In this document: piece after piece, positions 44,272 through 54,375 of the stretch | Layout of the letters: every line of letters starts with the position of its first letter | Position numbering within the stretch: position 1 is the stretch's first letter | From: Synechococcaceae cyanobacterium | GTDB taxonomy: Bacteria > Cyanobacteriota > Cyanobacteriia > PCC-6307 > Cyanobiaceae | Length of the DNA: 64,000 bases | NCBI GenBank assembly: GCA_947378425.1 | Contig: CANCJV010000003.1 | Coordinates: forward strand, 1-64,000 | Direction: 5' to 3' | Made by a program: the position numbers and the translations under genes | The notes under the pieces: generated by a model | Seen by the model: only the letters and a program-made list of their open reading frames with translations | Database searches by the model: none | What the model was told of the DNA's origin: nothing

Positions 44272-44365
44272 GGGTCACAACACCACTGACCTGAAACCCT
44301 ACCGACCACCAGGGGTGGTGTCGAGTGTTCGGCCGGGCACCCAGATGTGGATCAGCGGCTGCAAC

Positions 44366-44992
44366 TCAGTCACCCAGGCCCGGCTGGTCTGCCAGCGCAG
44401 GCTCAAGTTGCACCTGCAGCACGTTGTTGGTCAGGACGAACAACACGTACTGGGAGATCAAGGCGATCAGGTCCAGCAGATCCCGGGCCGGCAGCGACCG
44501 GCCGTACTGCGCCCAGGCGGCGGCCGACACCGTGCGCCGATTCACCATCTCATCGGTCAGCTCGAGCAGGGCCCGCTCCCGCTCGCCGAAGCCGTCGTGA
44601 GTGCCGCCGCGGATCGCGGCCAGTTCGGCGTCGTTGATGCCGAACTCCCGCCCCACCGTCACATGGTGCTTCCAGACGTAGTCGCTGGCGTAGAGGCAGC
44701 CCATGCGCAGGATCACCAGCTCCTGTTCCCGTACGGACAGGGCCATGGACGACTTGGCGCTCACCCACCACTCCAGGAAGGGCCCCAGCAACTGGGGGCT
44801 GTACAGCAGCTCGCCCAGAACGTTGCAGGGAAAACCCTCCCCCTTGAGTCCCGCGCCGGGGATGCGCTCCAGCGTGGCCAGCATCGTGGCGCTCAGGTCG
44901 CTGCAGGGCAGGGGCGTGAGCCTGGGGGCCGGTTCATTGGGGTGGAGCGCCGGTGCTCCTTCAGGCCAGCGGGCGGGGGTTGAAGCCGTCAT
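44366..44992 (-). CDS. Carboxymuconolactone decarboxylase/AhpD-like protein
   Basis: The 208-residue helical protein has the CMD-family core SVREQELVILRMGCLYASDYVWKHHVTVGREFGI. This has a single Cys and a HH pair where AhpD enzymes have CxxC-x3-H, so it belongs to the non-redox subgroup. A second helical half (LLELTDEMVNRRTVS) follows. It lies 94 bases upstream of nrdJ on the same strand. Substrate unknown. Confidence 0.82.
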   Translation of the reverse strand: MTASTPARWPEGAPALHPNEPAPRLTPLPCSDLSATMLATLERIPGAGLKGEGFPCNVLGELLYSPQLLGPFLEWWVSAKSSMALSVREQELVILRMGCLYASDYVWKHHVTVGREFGINDAELAAIRGGTHDGFGERERALLELTDEMVNRRTVSAAAWAQYGRSLPARDLLDLIALISQYVLFVLTNNVLQVQLEPALADQPGLGD

Positions 44993-45158
44993 CGGGGTTG
45001 GGGCAGAGGAGGGAGGCAGGGCCAGGGGTGTGGTTCAGGCATCTGGGGCCGCAGCTCCGGAAGCCACAGCGGCTGAAGCCGCGACGCCGGCTGGTGATCC
45101 GTGGCAATCAGAATCGCCTGAGGAATCGACCAACGGTCAGTCCTTGCCTTCAGCCAGG

Positions 45159-45440
45159 TCACGCCTGAGTGCCTCCGGAGCCGGCGAACCCGCCGCCGGG
45201 ATCTAAGAGTTTGTTGCCGAAAAAGCAGCTGCCCGCCGCCAGAGCGATCAGATTGCCCTCATCGATGGTGCTCAGCAGCTCCAGTTCGCCGCTGCGATCG
45301 GCCTCACTGGCCCTGGCATGCCAGCCGGCCGTGAACGAGCAGGGCACGGTGACGATGGCGCGAATGCTCTGATCGAGCAGGGTCTGCAGCAGTTGCCGGT
45401 CCGTGGATAACGGCCGCTCTGGTGGGGCTGGTGGGGACAC
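45159..45440 (-). pseudogene. N-terminal fragment of a TPP-dependent (sulfo/phosphono-pyruvate) decarboxylase
   Basis: Residues of the form LLQTLLDQSIRAIVTVPCSFTAGW and STIDEGNLIALAAG match the start of the thiamin-diphosphate-binding domain of phosphono/sulfopyruvate decarboxylase-like proteins. They include the Glu that activates TPP. Similarity stops after about 75 residues and the frame soon ends. It is probably a decayed remnant. Confidence 0.5.
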
Positions 45441-45742
45441 CGCTCGGCAGAGAAGCGGGACGGGGCGTCACTCTGCCCCCGATCTCACAGGTGTGCTGTC
45501 GCGGTGACTGTGCTGTGGCTTTGCAAGGGGTCCACCGTCCTGGTCGCTGCACTTGCTGGGCGCCTCGGCACTGCTTATGCCTCCGCAGCCAGGCCCAGGG
45601 CTGACAGACGCTGTCGCGGCAGTTGCGTCGCTTGAGGGACGCTGCAGCAGCTCCTGCACAGAGCCGGGATGGTCCAGGCGGCGGCGAGCGCGAATGTTGG
45701 CCCCTGGGCGAGGCTGGAGGTGTGGCAGCAGCAGCAGCGGCG
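45441..45742. other. Gene-less stretch before methyltransferase gene
   Basis: About 300 bases with no supported gene. It separates the divergent decarboxylase remnant and the methyltransferase gene and presumably contains promoters; none is clear. Confidence 0.4.
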
Positions 45743-46438
45743 ATGGAGCGGATCTGTGAACCGGAGCTGATGGACGATCCCGATCAGGCCCGCATCTACG
45801 CCGAGGCCGATTTCGCCGCCAGCGATGCGGTCCTGGTGGAGCGCATCGTCGCCCTGGCGGCTCCCGAGGGGCTGGGCCCCCGGGTGGTGGATCTGGGCTG
45901 CGGCCCCGGCAATATCACCCTGCGGCTGGCGGAGCGCTGCCCCGCCAGCGAGCTGATCGGTCTCGATGGCGCCGCGGCGATGCTGGCCATCGCCGAGCAG
46001 CGGCGAGCAGCCGCTCCGGAACGCTGGCCGCACCTGCGCTTTCGCGGCCTGCGCCTGCCGCTTGGTGCAGCCGATCTGGCCGGTCTGGCTGGTAGCTGCA
46101 GCGCCATCGTCAGCAACAGCCTGTTGCATCACCTCCACGATCCGGCGGTGCTGTGGCTGGCCGTGCAGCGGCTGGCGGCCCCGGGGGCCCTGGTGCACAT
46201 CCACGATCTGCGCCGGCCGGAGGATCCGGCGGCTCTCGAGGCCCTGGTGCAGTGCCATGCCAGCGACTGTGACCCCCTGCTGCGCCGCGATTACACCGCC
46301 TCGCTGCGGGCTGCCTTCCGGGTCGAGGAGGTGCGCCAGCAACTGCGCCGGGCCGCCCTGGAGGGCTCTGGTCTGCTGGGGCTGCGGGTTGAGGCCCGGG
46401 AGGATCGCTATCTGGAGGTGCAGGGGCGGCTGGCCTGA
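45743..46438 (+). CDS. Class I SAM-dependent methyltransferase
   Basis: Starting at [15 protein letters not shown], the 231-residue protein has motif [21 protein letters not shown], the acidic residue in [26 protein letters not shown] (motif IV-like) and a [12 protein letters not shown] motif. This is the pattern of small-molecule methyltransferases. The substrate is unknown. The frame is open further upstream, but similarity starts here. It precedes prfC by 30 bases and may share its transcript. Confidence 0.85.
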   Translation: MERICEPELMDDPDQARIYAEADFAASDAVLVERIVALAAPEGLGPRVVDLGCGPGNITLRLAERCPASELIGLDGAAAMLAIAEQRRAAAPERWPHLRFRGLRLPLGAADLAGLAGSCSAIVSNSLLHHLHDPAVLWLAVQRLAAPGALVHIHDLRRPEDPAALEALVQCHASDCDPLLRRDYTASLRAAFRVEEVRQQLRRAALEGSGLLGLRVEAREDRYLEVQGRLA

Positions 46439-46467
46439 GGCCCCGGCCCACCTGTCAGGCTGGCCCG

Positions 46468-48153
46468 ATGACCAGCGCTTCGACCCCCGGCGGCTCCGGC
46501 CCCAACACCGTGCAGGCCCCTGATCCCGGCGCCGAACTGGCGCACCTGGCCCTGGTGGCGGCCGTGGCGCGGCGCCGTAACTTCGCGATCATTTCTCACC
46601 CGGATGCCGGCAAGACCACCCTCACCGAGAAGCTGCTGCTCTACGGCGGGGCGATTCAGCAGGCCGGGGCGGTGAAGGCCAAGGGCGAACAGCGCAAGGT
46701 CACCTCCGACTGGATGGAGCTGGAGAAACAGCGGGGGATCTCGATCACCTCGACGGTGTTGCAGTTCGACTACGCCGGCAGCACCATCAACCTGCTGGAC
46801 ACGCCCGGCCACCAGGACTTTTCCGAGGACACCTACCGCACCCTGGCGGCTGCCGACAACGCGGTGATGCTCGAAGACGCCGCCAAGGGCCTTGAGCCCC
46901 AGACGCGCAAGTTGTTCGAGGTCTGCCGGATGCGCAAGATCCCGATCTTCACCTTCATCAACAAGATGGACCGGCCGGGCCGCGAGCCGCTGGAGCTGTT
47001 GGATGAGATCGAAAAGGAGCTGGGCCTGGCCTGCTGGCCGGTGAACTGGCCGATCGGCAGCGGTGATCGCTTCCGCGGTGTGATCGATCGGCGCAGTCAG
47101 GAGGTGATTCTGTTTGAGCGGGCCGAGCGAGGCCGCCAGAGCGCCGAGAAGCGCCTGGCCGCCACCGCCCCCGAACTGGCCGATCTGGTGGAACCGGAGC
47201 TGCTGGCGCAGGCGCTGGAGGAATTGGAGCTGCTCGATGGGGCCGGTGCCGACCTCGACCTGGAGCTGGTGCATGCCGGTGAACTCTCGCCGGTCTTCTT
47301 CGGCTCGGCCATGACCAACTTCGGCGTGCGTCCCTTCCTCGATGCCTTTCTGGACCTGGCTCAGAAACCCACCGCCCGCACCAGCAGCGAGGGGGAGGTG
47401 GATCCGTTGCGGCCGGAGTTCAGCGGGTTCGTGTTCAAGCTCCAGGCCAACATGGATCCGCGTCATCGCGACCGGGTCGCCTTCGTGCGGGTGTGTTCCG
47501 GCAAGTTCGAGAAGGACATGACGGTGCGCCATGCCCGCAGCGGCCGCAGCATTCGGCTCTCGCGGCCTCAGAAGCTGTTCGGCCAGGAGCGGGAGGTGGT
47601 GGAGGATGCCTATCCCGGCGATGTGATCGGCCTCAACAACCCCGGCATGTTCGCGATCGGGGACACGCTCTACACCGGCACCCGGGTTGAATATGAGGGG
47701 ATTCCCTGCTTCAGTCCCGAAATCTTCGCCTGGTTGCGCAATCCCAATCCCTCAGCGTTCAAAAGCTTCCGCAAAGGGGTGAATGAACTGCGCGAAGAGG
47801 GCGCTGTGCAAGTGCTCTATGACACCGATGCCAGCAAACGAGATCCGATCCTGGCGGCGGTGGGTCAGCTGCAGCTGGAGGTGGTGCAGTACCGGCTCGA
47901 AAACGAATATGGGGTCAAGACCCGGATCGAGCCGATGGAGTTCACGGTGGCCCGCTGGGTCACCGGCGGCTGGCCGGCGCTGGAGCAGGTGGGGCGCATC
48001 TTCAACTGCAAGATCGTGCGCGATCCCTGGGACCGGCCGGTGCTGCTGTTCCGCAACGACTGGAACCTCAATCAACTGCGCGATGACCATCCCGAGCTGG
48101 AGCTCTCTGCCGTGGCGCCGGTGGTCAGCGGCGTCGAGCCGATCGCCCTCTGA
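46468..48153 (+). CDS. prfC: Peptide chain release factor 3
   Basis: RF3 is the GTPase that removes RF1/RF2 from ribosomes after peptide release. GTPase motifs are intact: G1 [13 protein letters not shown]2 region [12 protein letters not shown]3 DTPGHQDF and G4 NKMDR. Domains II and III follow, including [25 protein letters not shown], and the sequence ends [10 protein letters not shown]. Length 561 is slightly above the usual 530 because of an N-terminal extension. Confidence 0.96.
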   Translation: MTSASTPGGSGPNTVQAPDPGAELAHLALVAAVARRRNFAIISHPDAGKTTLTEKLLLYGGAIQQAGAVKAKGEQRKVTSDWMELEKQRGISITSTVLQFDYAGSTINLLDTPGHQDFSEDTYRTLAAADNAVMLEDAAKGLEPQTRKLFEVCRMRKIPIFTFINKMDRPGREPLELLDEIEKELGLACWPVNWPIGSGDRFRGVIDRRSQEVILFERAERGRQSAEKRLAATAPELADLVEPELLAQALEELELLDGAGADLDLELVHAGELSPVFFGSAMTNFGVRPFLDAFLDLAQKPTARTSSEGEVDPLRPEFSGFVFKLQANMDPRHRDRVAFVRVCSGKFEKDMTVRHARSGRSIRLSRPQKLFGQEREVVEDAYPGDVIGLNNPGMFAIGDTLYTGTRVEYEGIPCFSPEIFAWLRNPNPSAFKSFRKGVNELREEGAVQVLYDTDASKRDPILAAVGQLQLEVVQYRLENEYGVKTRIEPMEFTVARWVTGGWPALEQVGRIFNCKIVRDPWDRPVLLFRNDWNLNQLRDDHPELELSAVAPVVSGVEPIAL

Positions 48154-48248
48154 GGTTGGGTCCTTGGCCTCGGACCCCGGTGCCGGCGGGCCACGGAAGC
48201 GCCCCGACCGGGCCAGAATGCACGCAACATTTCGTCACGCTGCAACCC

Positions 48249-48530
48249 ATGGTGCCCGTGATGTCCGCCCAGCCGTCCCCTGGTAATTCCAGTTCGACGC
48301 CCCTCTGGCTGGTGCGTCCCCGCAGCGATGGCGGCAGTGACTACGCCAGTTTCATGCCTGCCCTGGCGGCCCCGGCCGGCACCCTGGTCGAAATCCGGCT
48401 CGGCAGCCACCTACCTCCCCAGATGCCCCTGCTCAAGCGGCGCCTGAAGCTGGCGCCTGCCGAAGCTGAAGCCTGCCGCTGCCGCCTGCAGCAGGAGGAC
48501 GGTTATCAGCGCAGTGAACCACTCTTTTAG
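48249..48530 (+). CDS. Conserved-looking small cyanobacterial hypothetical protein
   Basis: A 93-residue protein starting MVPVMSAQP, with LWLVRPRSDGGSDYASFMPAL and a basic end (LLKRRLKLAPAEAEACRCRL). I recognise no function. It sits between prfC and the CPP1-like gene on the same strand. The start could also be the second ATG at 48261. Confidence 0.6.
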   Translation: MVPVMSAQPSPGNSSSTPLWLVRPRSDGGSDYASFMPALAAPAGTLVEIRLGSHLPPQMPLLKRRLKLAPAEAEACRCRLQQEDGYQRSEPLF

Positions 48531-48554
48531 CCCGTTCTCGGTACGCTCGATGGC

Positions 48555-49256
48555 ATGAACCACGGCAACGATCCGGCTTCCGATTCCTCCGGCCCCACCG
48601 GGCACAGCTCCGGCACGCCCTACCAGCGTCTGGGGGTTGAGCCCGACGCCTCCTTCGATCTGATTCAGGCCCGTCGGGACGCCCTGCTGGCCGACGTCGC
48701 GGATGATCCCATGGCCCGATCCCGCATTGATGCCGCCTACGACGCCATCCTGATGGACCGGCTCAAGGAACGGCAGCAGGGACGGGTCAGCACGGCGGCT
48801 CGCAGTGCCTCCCAGCGCGAGCAGGTGCAGCCGCCGCCCAGTCGGCCGGCCCTCAGCGCCCTGCCGCGTCTGCCCCAGATCCAGGCCCCAAAACTCGGCC
48901 GAGCGAACCTGTCCCTGCCGGACCTGGCCCTGGCCCACGGCCGTGAGTTCTGGCTGCCCCTCGGGGTGAGTGGTGGCCTGCTGATCCTGCTGTTTGCGGT
49001 TCCCTCGGCTCCAGCCCAGCTTCTGCTGGCCCTGGCCACCCTGGTGACCGTGTATTCCCTGCAGCGACGCAACGGTCGCTTCCTGCAGGCCATTGGCTGG
49101 AGCTTTGCTCTATTGACGCTCGGCCTGGTGCTGGGTGGACTGCTGCTGGCGGCGATCAACCCGGCGCTGCCCCTGGGTCTGCCGATCGGGCCGGATCAGG
49201 TGCAGAGCCTGCCAGCCCTGTTGCTGTTGCTGCTCGGCGGTCTGCTGATCGCCTAG
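48555..49256 (+). CDS. CPP1-like (DUF3353) J-domain-like membrane protein
   Basis: The 233-residue protein begins with a J-like domain (TPYQRLGVEPDASFDLIQARRDALLADVADDP ... SRIDAAYDAILMDRLKERQQG). The HPD motif of true J proteins is missing. Several C-terminal hydrophobic segments follow. This is the layout of CPP1, a chaperone-like protein that in plants stabilises protochlorophyllide oxidoreductase. A role in thylakoid or pigment assembly is inferred from the family. Confidence 0.85.
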   Translation: MNHGNDPASDSSGPTGHSSGTPYQRLGVEPDASFDLIQARRDALLADVADDPMARSRIDAAYDAILMDRLKERQQGRVSTAARSASQREQVQPPPSRPALSALPRLPQIQAPKLGRANLSLPDLALAHGREFWLPLGVSGGLLILLFAVPSAPAQLLLALATLVTVYSLQRRNGRFLQAIGWSFALLTLGLVLGGLLLAAINPALPLGLPIGPDQVQSLPALLLLLLGGLLIA

Positions 49257-49268
49257 GCCGGCTGAACC

Positions 49269-50183
49269 TCAGGCCGGCTCCAGTTCGCGGATGAGCTCCT
49301 GCAGTTCATCGGCTTCGACCTGATAGACGGCGCTGCAGAAATGGCAGATCAGTTCAGCCTGGCCGTCCTCGCGCAGCATGGCTGTGAGTTCATCGCGGCC
49401 CAGGAGCTTCAGGGCCCCCACACTGCGGCTGCGGCTGCAGGGGCAGTGGAAGCGAACCGGCGTGATGCTGGCCCGATCCTGCAGGGGCTGGGGATCGAGG
49501 TCGGGGAAGATGTCCTCGAGCAGCGCCTGCAGCTGGTTGGCGTGGGCGGCCAGAAGCTGGCTGAAACCGCTGATCTCCCGGCAGCGCTCCTCCAGCAGGG
49601 CCACCAGAGCCGGTTCCCGGGCCGCCTTGGGCAGCACCTGCACCAGCACCCCGCCGCTGCAGCGCACCCCCCGGCTTTCGATCTGCTCACCGACGAACAC
49701 GGCCGATGGGGTCTGTTCGGAGTGCAGCAGGTAGGAGGCCACGTCATCGCCGATGCCGCCGCTCACCAGCTCGACCGTGCTGCTGAACGGTTCGCCTTCG
49801 CCCAGGTCGCGCACCACATGCAGATAACCGGTGCCGGTGGCCTGCTTCAGATCGAAGTGGGCGACGCCATCGGCGCCCGTGACCAGAGGCAGCTCCAGGC
49901 CCGGGTTGCCCACGTGGCCCCGCACGCTGCCATCACGGCCAGCATCCACCATCAGGCCCCGCAGCGGGCCATCCGACTGGATGCGCAGATTCACCCGCCC
50001 ATGGGCCACCTTCATCGAGCTGGCCAGCAGCAGGCCGGCGGTCATGGCGCGTCCCAGCAGGGTGGTGGTCAGAAACGACAGCCCATGGCGCTGCCGGGCT
50101 TCCTCGCTGGTAGCCGTGGTGGTGACCGCCACCAGGCGGATGCCGCCTCCGGCAGCGGTGGCCCGCAACAGTTGATCGGCCAT
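49269..50183 (-). CDS. hslO: Hsp33 redox-regulated chaperone
   Basis: Hsp33 is a holdase activated by oxidative unfolding. The 304-residue protein has the N-terminal domain ([18 protein letters not shown] ... RQRHGLSF) and the zinc-binding C-terminus CPCSRSR ... CHFCSAVY with the four Cys ligands in CxC/CxxC form. The ATG at 50183 overlaps the stop of the upstream ABC ATPase gene by one base, so the two are co-transcribed. Confidence 0.95.
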   Translation of the reverse strand: MADQLLRATAAGGGIRLVAVTTTATSEEARQRHGLSFLTTTLLGRAMTAGLLLASSMKVAHGRVNLRIQSDGPLRGLMVDAGRDGSVRGHVGNPGLELPLVTGADGVAHFDLKQATGTGYLHVVRDLGEGEPFSSTVELVSGGIGDDVASYLLHSEQTPSAVFVGEQIESRGVRCSGGVLVQVLPKAAREPALVALLEERCREISGFSQLLAAHANQLQALLEDIFPDLDPQPLQDRASITPVRFHCPCSRSRSVGALKLLGRDELTAMLREDGQAELICHFCSAVYQVEADELQELIRELEPA

Positions 50184-50827
50184 CACCCCATCGCCATTGC
50201 CGGCATCGTAAGGAGCTGGCCCTGCTCGAGGCGCCAGGCCCGCTGCACGAGGCCGCGAAACAGTTCCGGTTCGTGCGTGACGATCAGCAGTACCCGCTCC
50301 CGCGCCAGTTGCTGCAGTAACTCCAGCACCTCATCGCGCACGCTCCAGTCCAGGCCGGCGGTGGGCTCATCGAGCAGTAGCACTCTGGGATCGCGCAGGA
50401 GCTGCACCGCCAGGGACAGCCGGCGCTGCTGGCCGCCACTGAGGCGCTCCGGGGCTTGTTGCAGCGAGATGTCCCCCAGACCCACCTGCTCGAGCACCCG
50501 GCTGGCCCGCTCGGAGTCGAAGCGCCGCTGGCCGAGTCGCAGTTCCTGGCCCACGCTCAATCCGAGAAAATGGCGCTCCGGGAACTGGAACACCAGGCCA
50601 CAGAGCCAGCGCCGCTGGCGGGCGGTGAGCGTTTCGCCATGCCAGAGGATGCGACCGCCGTCCGGTTCGACCAGGCCGCTGATCAGTTCCAACAAGGTGG
50701 TCTTACCGCTGCCACTGCGGCCGGCCACCAAGGCTGCCTCACCGCTGGGCAGCTTCAGCGACACCTCTCGCAACACCGGCGAGGTGGCCGTGGCCGGGTG
50801 ATACGAGAGAGCCTGCAACTCGAGCAT
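50183..50827 (-). CDS. ABC transporter ATP-binding protein
   Basis: A 214-residue ATPase with Walker [14 protein letters not shown], a Q-loop, the signature [14 protein letters not shown] and Walker [14 protein letters not shown] followed by the switch His in VTHEPE. It starts at [11 protein letters not shown] after a GGGGAG ribosome binding site. It resembles the energy-coupling (cobalt/vitamin type) or plastidial ABCI subgroup; no permease is adjacent, so its partner is unknown. It is first in an operon with hslO. Confidence 0.9.
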   Translation of the reverse strand: MLELQALSYHPATATSPVLREVSLKLPSGEAALVAGRSGSGKTTLLELISGLVEPDGGRILWHGETLTARQRRWLCGLVFQFPERHFLGLSVGQELRLGQRRFDSERASRVLEQVGLGDISLQQAPERLSGGQQRRLSLAVQLLRDPRVLLLDEPTAGLDWSVRDEVLELLQQLARERVLLIVTHEPELFRGLVQRAWRLEQGQLLTMPAMAMG

Positions 50828-50926
50828 CTCCCCAGCATGAAGGCTGGCGGCCAGCCTGCAGCGCTCGGTTGTGCGCTCAGCGTGATTGCATGAGAGGCTC
50901 ACCCAGCCCGAGCCCTCGTCACCGCC

Positions 50927-51379
50927 ATGGAGGTCCGCTTTCGCGAAGTCGATCCGTTCAACTGCTGGATCTGGATGCGCTTCCTCGATGAGCCCGGTTC
51001 GACCGAGCGCGGCTATGTGGAGACCGCTTTCGACAGCTGGTTCTTCCTCGGCAAGCTGGGGGGCTTCAATGCCGAGAATCTGCAGGCCCACGAAGCGGGC
51101 GCCGAACTCAGCTGGATGGCCTGGGATGAGCAGCAGGCCGAGCGGGCCCTGCCCGCTCTGATGCACAACATGGGGCCGATGGAATACCTCGGGCACTGGG
51201 CCCGCTGCTGGCTGGATCTCGGCACCAGTGACGCCTTTGCCCTCGACGTGCTGATCAACACGCTGTCCCGCCTGGATCAGGACGTGCTGCTGATCGAGGA
51301 GTTGCTGATCGGCGGTCTCAACGAGGACTGGCCGATCGAGGAGGAGCCCGAGAGCCTGTTCCCCAGCTCCAGCGACTGA
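50927..51379 (+). CDS. DUF3531 family protein
   Basis: The 150-residue protein starts MEVRFREVDPFNCWIWMRF and has the conserved W- and F-rich pattern of DUF3531 (SWFFLGKLGGFNAENL, GPMEYLGHWARCWLDLGTSDAFALDVLIN). Members occur in cyanobacteria and plastids, with unknown function. It is 8 bases from rsmE and divergent from the ABC-hslO operon. Confidence 0.85.
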   Translation: MEVRFREVDPFNCWIWMRFLDEPGSTERGYVETAFDSWFFLGKLGGFNAENLQAHEAGAELSWMAWDEQQAERALPALMHNMGPMEYLGHWARCWLDLGTSDAFALDVLINTLSRLDQDVLLIEELLIGGLNEDWPIEEEPESLFPSSSD

Positions 51380-51387
51380 AGCGCCCC

Positions 51388-52179
51388 ATGACCAGGGAGT
51401 TGCGGCGGCTGCTGATCAGCCCCGAGCGCCTGCGGGCGGCCGGGGAGCAGCGGCTGGCGATCACCGAGGCCGAGGCCCATTACCTGCGCCGGGTGTTGCG
51501 GCTCGGCTGCGGCGATCCGGTGGCGGTGGTCGATGGTGCGGGTCAGCTGTGGACCGCCGAACTGGCGCCGGATGGGGCACTGCAGCTGCAGCAGCCCCTG
51601 GCCGAGCCCCTGCAGCGCTGTGGCCAGCTCAGCCCGGGGATCGAGCTGGCGATGGCCATGCCGCGCCGCGATGGCGAGTTGGTCTGGCGCATGGCCACCG
51701 AAATCGGCGTCGATCGCCTTCAACCCCTGAGTGCGGAGCGCACCCAGGGGAGCGACCAGGGGCAGCAGAAGTGGCCGCTGGAGCGCTGGCGCACGATCGT
51801 GCAGGAGGCCAGCGAGCAGTGCGAACGCCTGTGGTTGCCCCGGCTGCAGGCCCCCCGTAAGGCCCTTGAGCTGCTGGGGGTTCCGCCCGAGGGTCTGGGC
51901 CTGATCGCCACCACCCGCCGGCCGGGCCTGCCCCTGCTGGAAGAGCTGCTGGCGGCAGAGGCCCTGCCATCCCAGGCGCCCCAGGCGCTCTGTCTTGCCA
52001 TCGGCCCGGAGGGCGGCTGGACGGAGGCCGAGCTGGGGGCCGCTGAAGATGCCGGTTGGTGGGCGGTGTCGCTGGGGGAGCCGATCCTGCGCACCGCCAC
52101 AGCGGCGATTGCTGGGGTAAGCCGTCTGGCGAGCTGGCGGGAACTCAGCTGCGCATCATTCCCTTCGCCATCTCCTTGA
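51388..52179 (+). CDS. rsmE: 16S rRNA (uracil-1498-N3) methyltransferase
   Basis: RsmE methylates U1498 in the ribosomal decoding region. The 263-residue protein has an N-terminal PUA-like domain (AHYLRRVLRLGCGDPVAVVDG) and a SPOUT methyltransferase domain with EIGVDRLQPL, EASEQCERLWLP, AIGPEGGWTEAE and SLGEPILRTATAA forming the SAM knot. Length and motifs are normal. Its end overlaps the next, opposite gene by 35 bases. Confidence 0.94.
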   Translation: MTRELRRLLISPERLRAAGEQRLAITEAEAHYLRRVLRLGCGDPVAVVDGAGQLWTAELAPDGALQLQQPLAEPLQRCGQLSPGIELAMAMPRRDGELVWRMATEIGVDRLQPLSAERTQGSDQGQQKWPLERWRTIVQEASEQCERLWLPRLQAPRKALELLGVPPEGLGLIATTRRPGLPLLEELLAAEALPSQAPQALCLAIGPEGGWTEAELGAAEDAGWWAVSLGEPILRTATAAIAGVSRLASWRELSCASFPSPSP

Positions 52180-52552
52180 AGCCGGCCAGGTTGGCCCCGC
52201 CGATGCGGCGACTGATCGGCGTGGCACCGCCGGCGATGACACATTCGGGGGCGAAGGTGACCTTGCTGGGGGCCGGACGATCGGCCTGGGCTGCGGCCAG
52301 TTCCGCCGCCATCGCTTCGGCTGTGGTCAGGGAGGACACGGGCGCTGTGACCGGGGCTGCCTCGCTCGGGGCCGGCCCGCTCGGGGCTGCCAGGTTTCCT
52401 GTCGCCGGGATGGTGAGAACGGGCAGGCTGGCTGCGGCCGCTGGTGCTGTCGCTGTCTCCTCGTCCTCCAGGGGCCTGGTCGGGGCGACAATCACGGGCT
52501 GCTGCTGATCGGCGCCGCCGAGATTCAGGAAGAACTTGGGCTTGAACACCAT
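52145..52552 (-). CDS. Cyanobacterial hypothetical protein with conserved C-terminus
   Basis: A 135-residue protein starting MVFKPKFFLNLGG. The middle is Ala/Pro/Thr-rich and probably disordered. The C-terminus FAPECVIAGGATPISRRIGGANLAGFKEMAKGM looks conserved and compact. I recognise no function. The converging overlap with rsmE supports the C-terminal reading. Confidence 0.6.
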   Translation of the reverse strand: MVFKPKFFLNLGGADQQQPVIVAPTRPLEDEETATAPAAAASLPVLTIPATGNLAAPSGPAPSEAAPVTAPVSSLTTAEAMAAELAAAQADRPAPSKVTFAPECVIAGGATPISRRIGGANLAGFKEMAKGMMRS

Positions 52553-52646
52553 GGCGCCGCATCGAGAAGCGATGGCGCCATTATCCGGGCCCACACGCAC
52601 CTGAAGGGCTCCGTCTTAGATCAGTGCAACACGAGAAGCCCCCGAC

Positions 52647-53408
52647 GTGCTGCAACTGCCGCCCCAGGACAGCGTCCACTGGTTGACGGCCCTGCTGCTC
52701 AACGGTGGCCTGATCAGCCTGGCGCAACGGCTGCCCCTGCTCACCCGTGCCGGCTGGATCCATGCCGGCGTGCTGGGAACCCTGCTCTGGGGCACGCTGG
52801 GCTGGACTGGTTGGCTGGCGGTGGTGGCCTATCTGGCGCTGGGGTCCCTGGTCACCCGTCTGGGTTTTCGCCGCAAACAGAGCAGCGGCCTGGCGGAGGC
52901 CCGTGGCGGCCGGCGAGGGCCCGAGAATGTCTGGGGTTCGGCCCTGGTGGGCACGGTGCTGGCCCTGGCGACACCAGGGGCATCTCCGCTCTCGCAGCTG
53001 CTGCTGCTGCTGGGATTCGCCGCCAGTTTCGCTGCCAAGTTGGCGGACACCTTCGGCAGCGAGATCGGGAAGCGCTGGGGACGGCACACCGTGTTGATCA
53101 CCACCCTGCAGCCTGTGGCGCCGGGGACGGAGGGGGCGATCAGCCTGGAGGGGACCGCCGCCAGTCTGGCCGGCAGCGCCCTGATGGCCCTGGTGATGGG
53201 GGGCCTGGGCTTGATCAGCGGCTGGCAAGCCGAGCTGTGGGTGACCGTCGTGGGTCTGCTGGCCACCCTGCTGGAAAGCCTGATCGGCGCCACACTGCAG
53301 CGCCGCTGGCATTGGCTGAGCAACGAGCTGGTCAATGGCCTGCAGACGCTTCTGGCGGCCTTGCTGGCCATGACCCCGGCGGCCCTGGGCCTGATGTCCC
53401 TGGGCTGA
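52647..53408 (+). CDS. DUF92 family protein (VTE6-like phytyl-phosphate kinase)
   Basis: The 253-residue membrane protein has about six hydrophobic segments and the DUF92 signature AKLADTFGSEIGKRWGR followed by VAPGTEGAISLEGTAASLAGS. Plant VTE6 and cyanobacterial relatives phosphorylate phytyl phosphate for tocopherol and phylloquinone synthesis, so that role is likely but inferred. The start is GTG. Confidence 0.88.
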   Translation: MLQLPPQDSVHWLTALLLNGGLISLAQRLPLLTRAGWIHAGVLGTLLWGTLGWTGWLAVVAYLALGSLVTRLGFRRKQSSGLAEARGGRRGPENVWGSALVGTVLALATPGASPLSQLLLLLGFAASFAAKLADTFGSEIGKRWGRHTVLITTLQPVAPGTEGAISLEGTAASLAGSALMALVMGGLGLISGWQAELWVTVVGLLATLLESLIGATLQRRWHWLSNELVNGLQTLLAALLAMTPAALGLMSLG

Positions 53409-53442
53409 GACAGGGGCATCAGGCTGAGGTAGCCGACTGGAT

Positions 53443-54375
53443 TCATGCCTCTGTCTGAAGCGTGGCCACGGGCTGGATGGTGGAACCTGCCGCTTCGGAC
53501 CACTCACTGGCCTGCTGTTGCAGGCGGCTGAGTCCTGCCTGGTAGCGGCGCTGGGCCTGGCGCGGATGGAGGCCCAGCTCCTGGCCCAGTTCCACCCAGG
53601 TGGCTTCGGTGGTCAGATGGCCGATGATCAGGGCCTGCTCCAGCGGGGGCAAGGCGGCGAGCTGTTGGCGCAGCCATTGCCATTGGGCGCTGATCGGCCC
53701 TTCTCGCTCGGCCGGATCGGAGCCAGGCGCCGCTTCATCTTGGCCCGGATTGAGGCTGGCGGGATCGGCCAGGGTCTCCAGCAGGTTGGTGGCGGTCTGG
53801 TCAGCTCCAGCACCCTGGCGGCTGGGGGCATCGAGGCTGCGCATCTCCGTGACGTGATGCAGGCTCATCGCTTGCTGAAGTTTCAGCCCTTCGCATCCGA
53901 GGGATCGGGCCAGGGCACCAAAAGCCAGAGGGGGGCTCTGGCCCTGGCGGCAGCGTTCCTGCAGCACTGTGGCCTGGCGCCGCAGCTCCCAGAGCTCGCG
54001 GGGGATTTTCATCAGGCTCTGCCGATCCCTGAGTTCCTGCTGCATCGCCCCGCGGATGTAGGGCACAGCAAAACTGCTGAGGCTGCGTCCCTTGCTGGTC
54101 TGGAAGGCCTCGATCGCCCGCAGCAGGCCAAGGCTGCCCACCTGGCTGAGATCCTCGAAGGGCAGAGAGCCCGAGCGACTCATGCGGCCGGCAATGGCAT
54201 AGACCAAGGGCAGGTTGTCGCGCACCAGGGCATCGCGATGGCGCCGCCACATCACGGCATCGTCACTGCTGGCGAGTCTGGCCAGGGCGTCCCGGTTGCG
54301 CTGAGCGAGCGAGGGGGCGAATGCCTGCTCAGCAGCAGGCGCCTGGAAGTGGGTCCTTGGTGGTGAAGGGTGCAT
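53443..54375 (-). CDS. SigF-like (group 3) sigma factor
   Basis: The 310-residue protein has sigma region 2 (DNLPLVYAIAGRMSRSGSLPFEDLSQVGSLGLLRAIEAF then SSFAVPYIRGAMQQELRD), a short region 3, and region 4 with WVELGQELGLHPRQAQRRYQAGLSRL. It resembles cyanobacterial SigF rather than RpoD-type factors because region 1 is absent. SigF-type factors control motility/pili or stress genes in other cyanobacteria. The start at MHPSPPRT is preferred over one 7 codons upstream. Confidence 0.88.
   Translation of the reverse strand: MHPSPPRTHFQAPAAEQAFAPSLAQRNRDALARLASSDDAVMWRRHRDALVRDNLPLVYAIAGRMSRSGSLPFEDLSQVGSLGLLRAIEAFQTSKGRSLSSFAVPYIRGAMQQELRDRQSLMKIPRELWELRRQATVLQERCRQGQSPPLAFGALARSLGCEGLKLQQAMSLHHVTEMRSLDAPSRQGAGADQTATNLLETLADPASLNPGQDEAAPGSDPAEREGPISAQWQWLRQQLAALPPLEQALIIGHLTTEATWVELGQELGLHPRQAQRRYQAGLSRLQQQASEWSEAAGSTIQPVATLQTEA

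Noticed and set aside
41812-44289. 825-codon plus-strand frame opposite nrdJ
   Set aside because: It is the antisense of nrdJ in high-GC DNA, His/Gly/Ala-rich and without any family pattern.
44272-44365. B12 riboswitch upstream of nrdJ
   Set aside because: The gap is only 94 bases and lacks a recognisable B12 box.
45575-46342. 255-codon minus-strand frame
   Set aside because: Antisense of the methyltransferase gene, which has clear SAM motifs.
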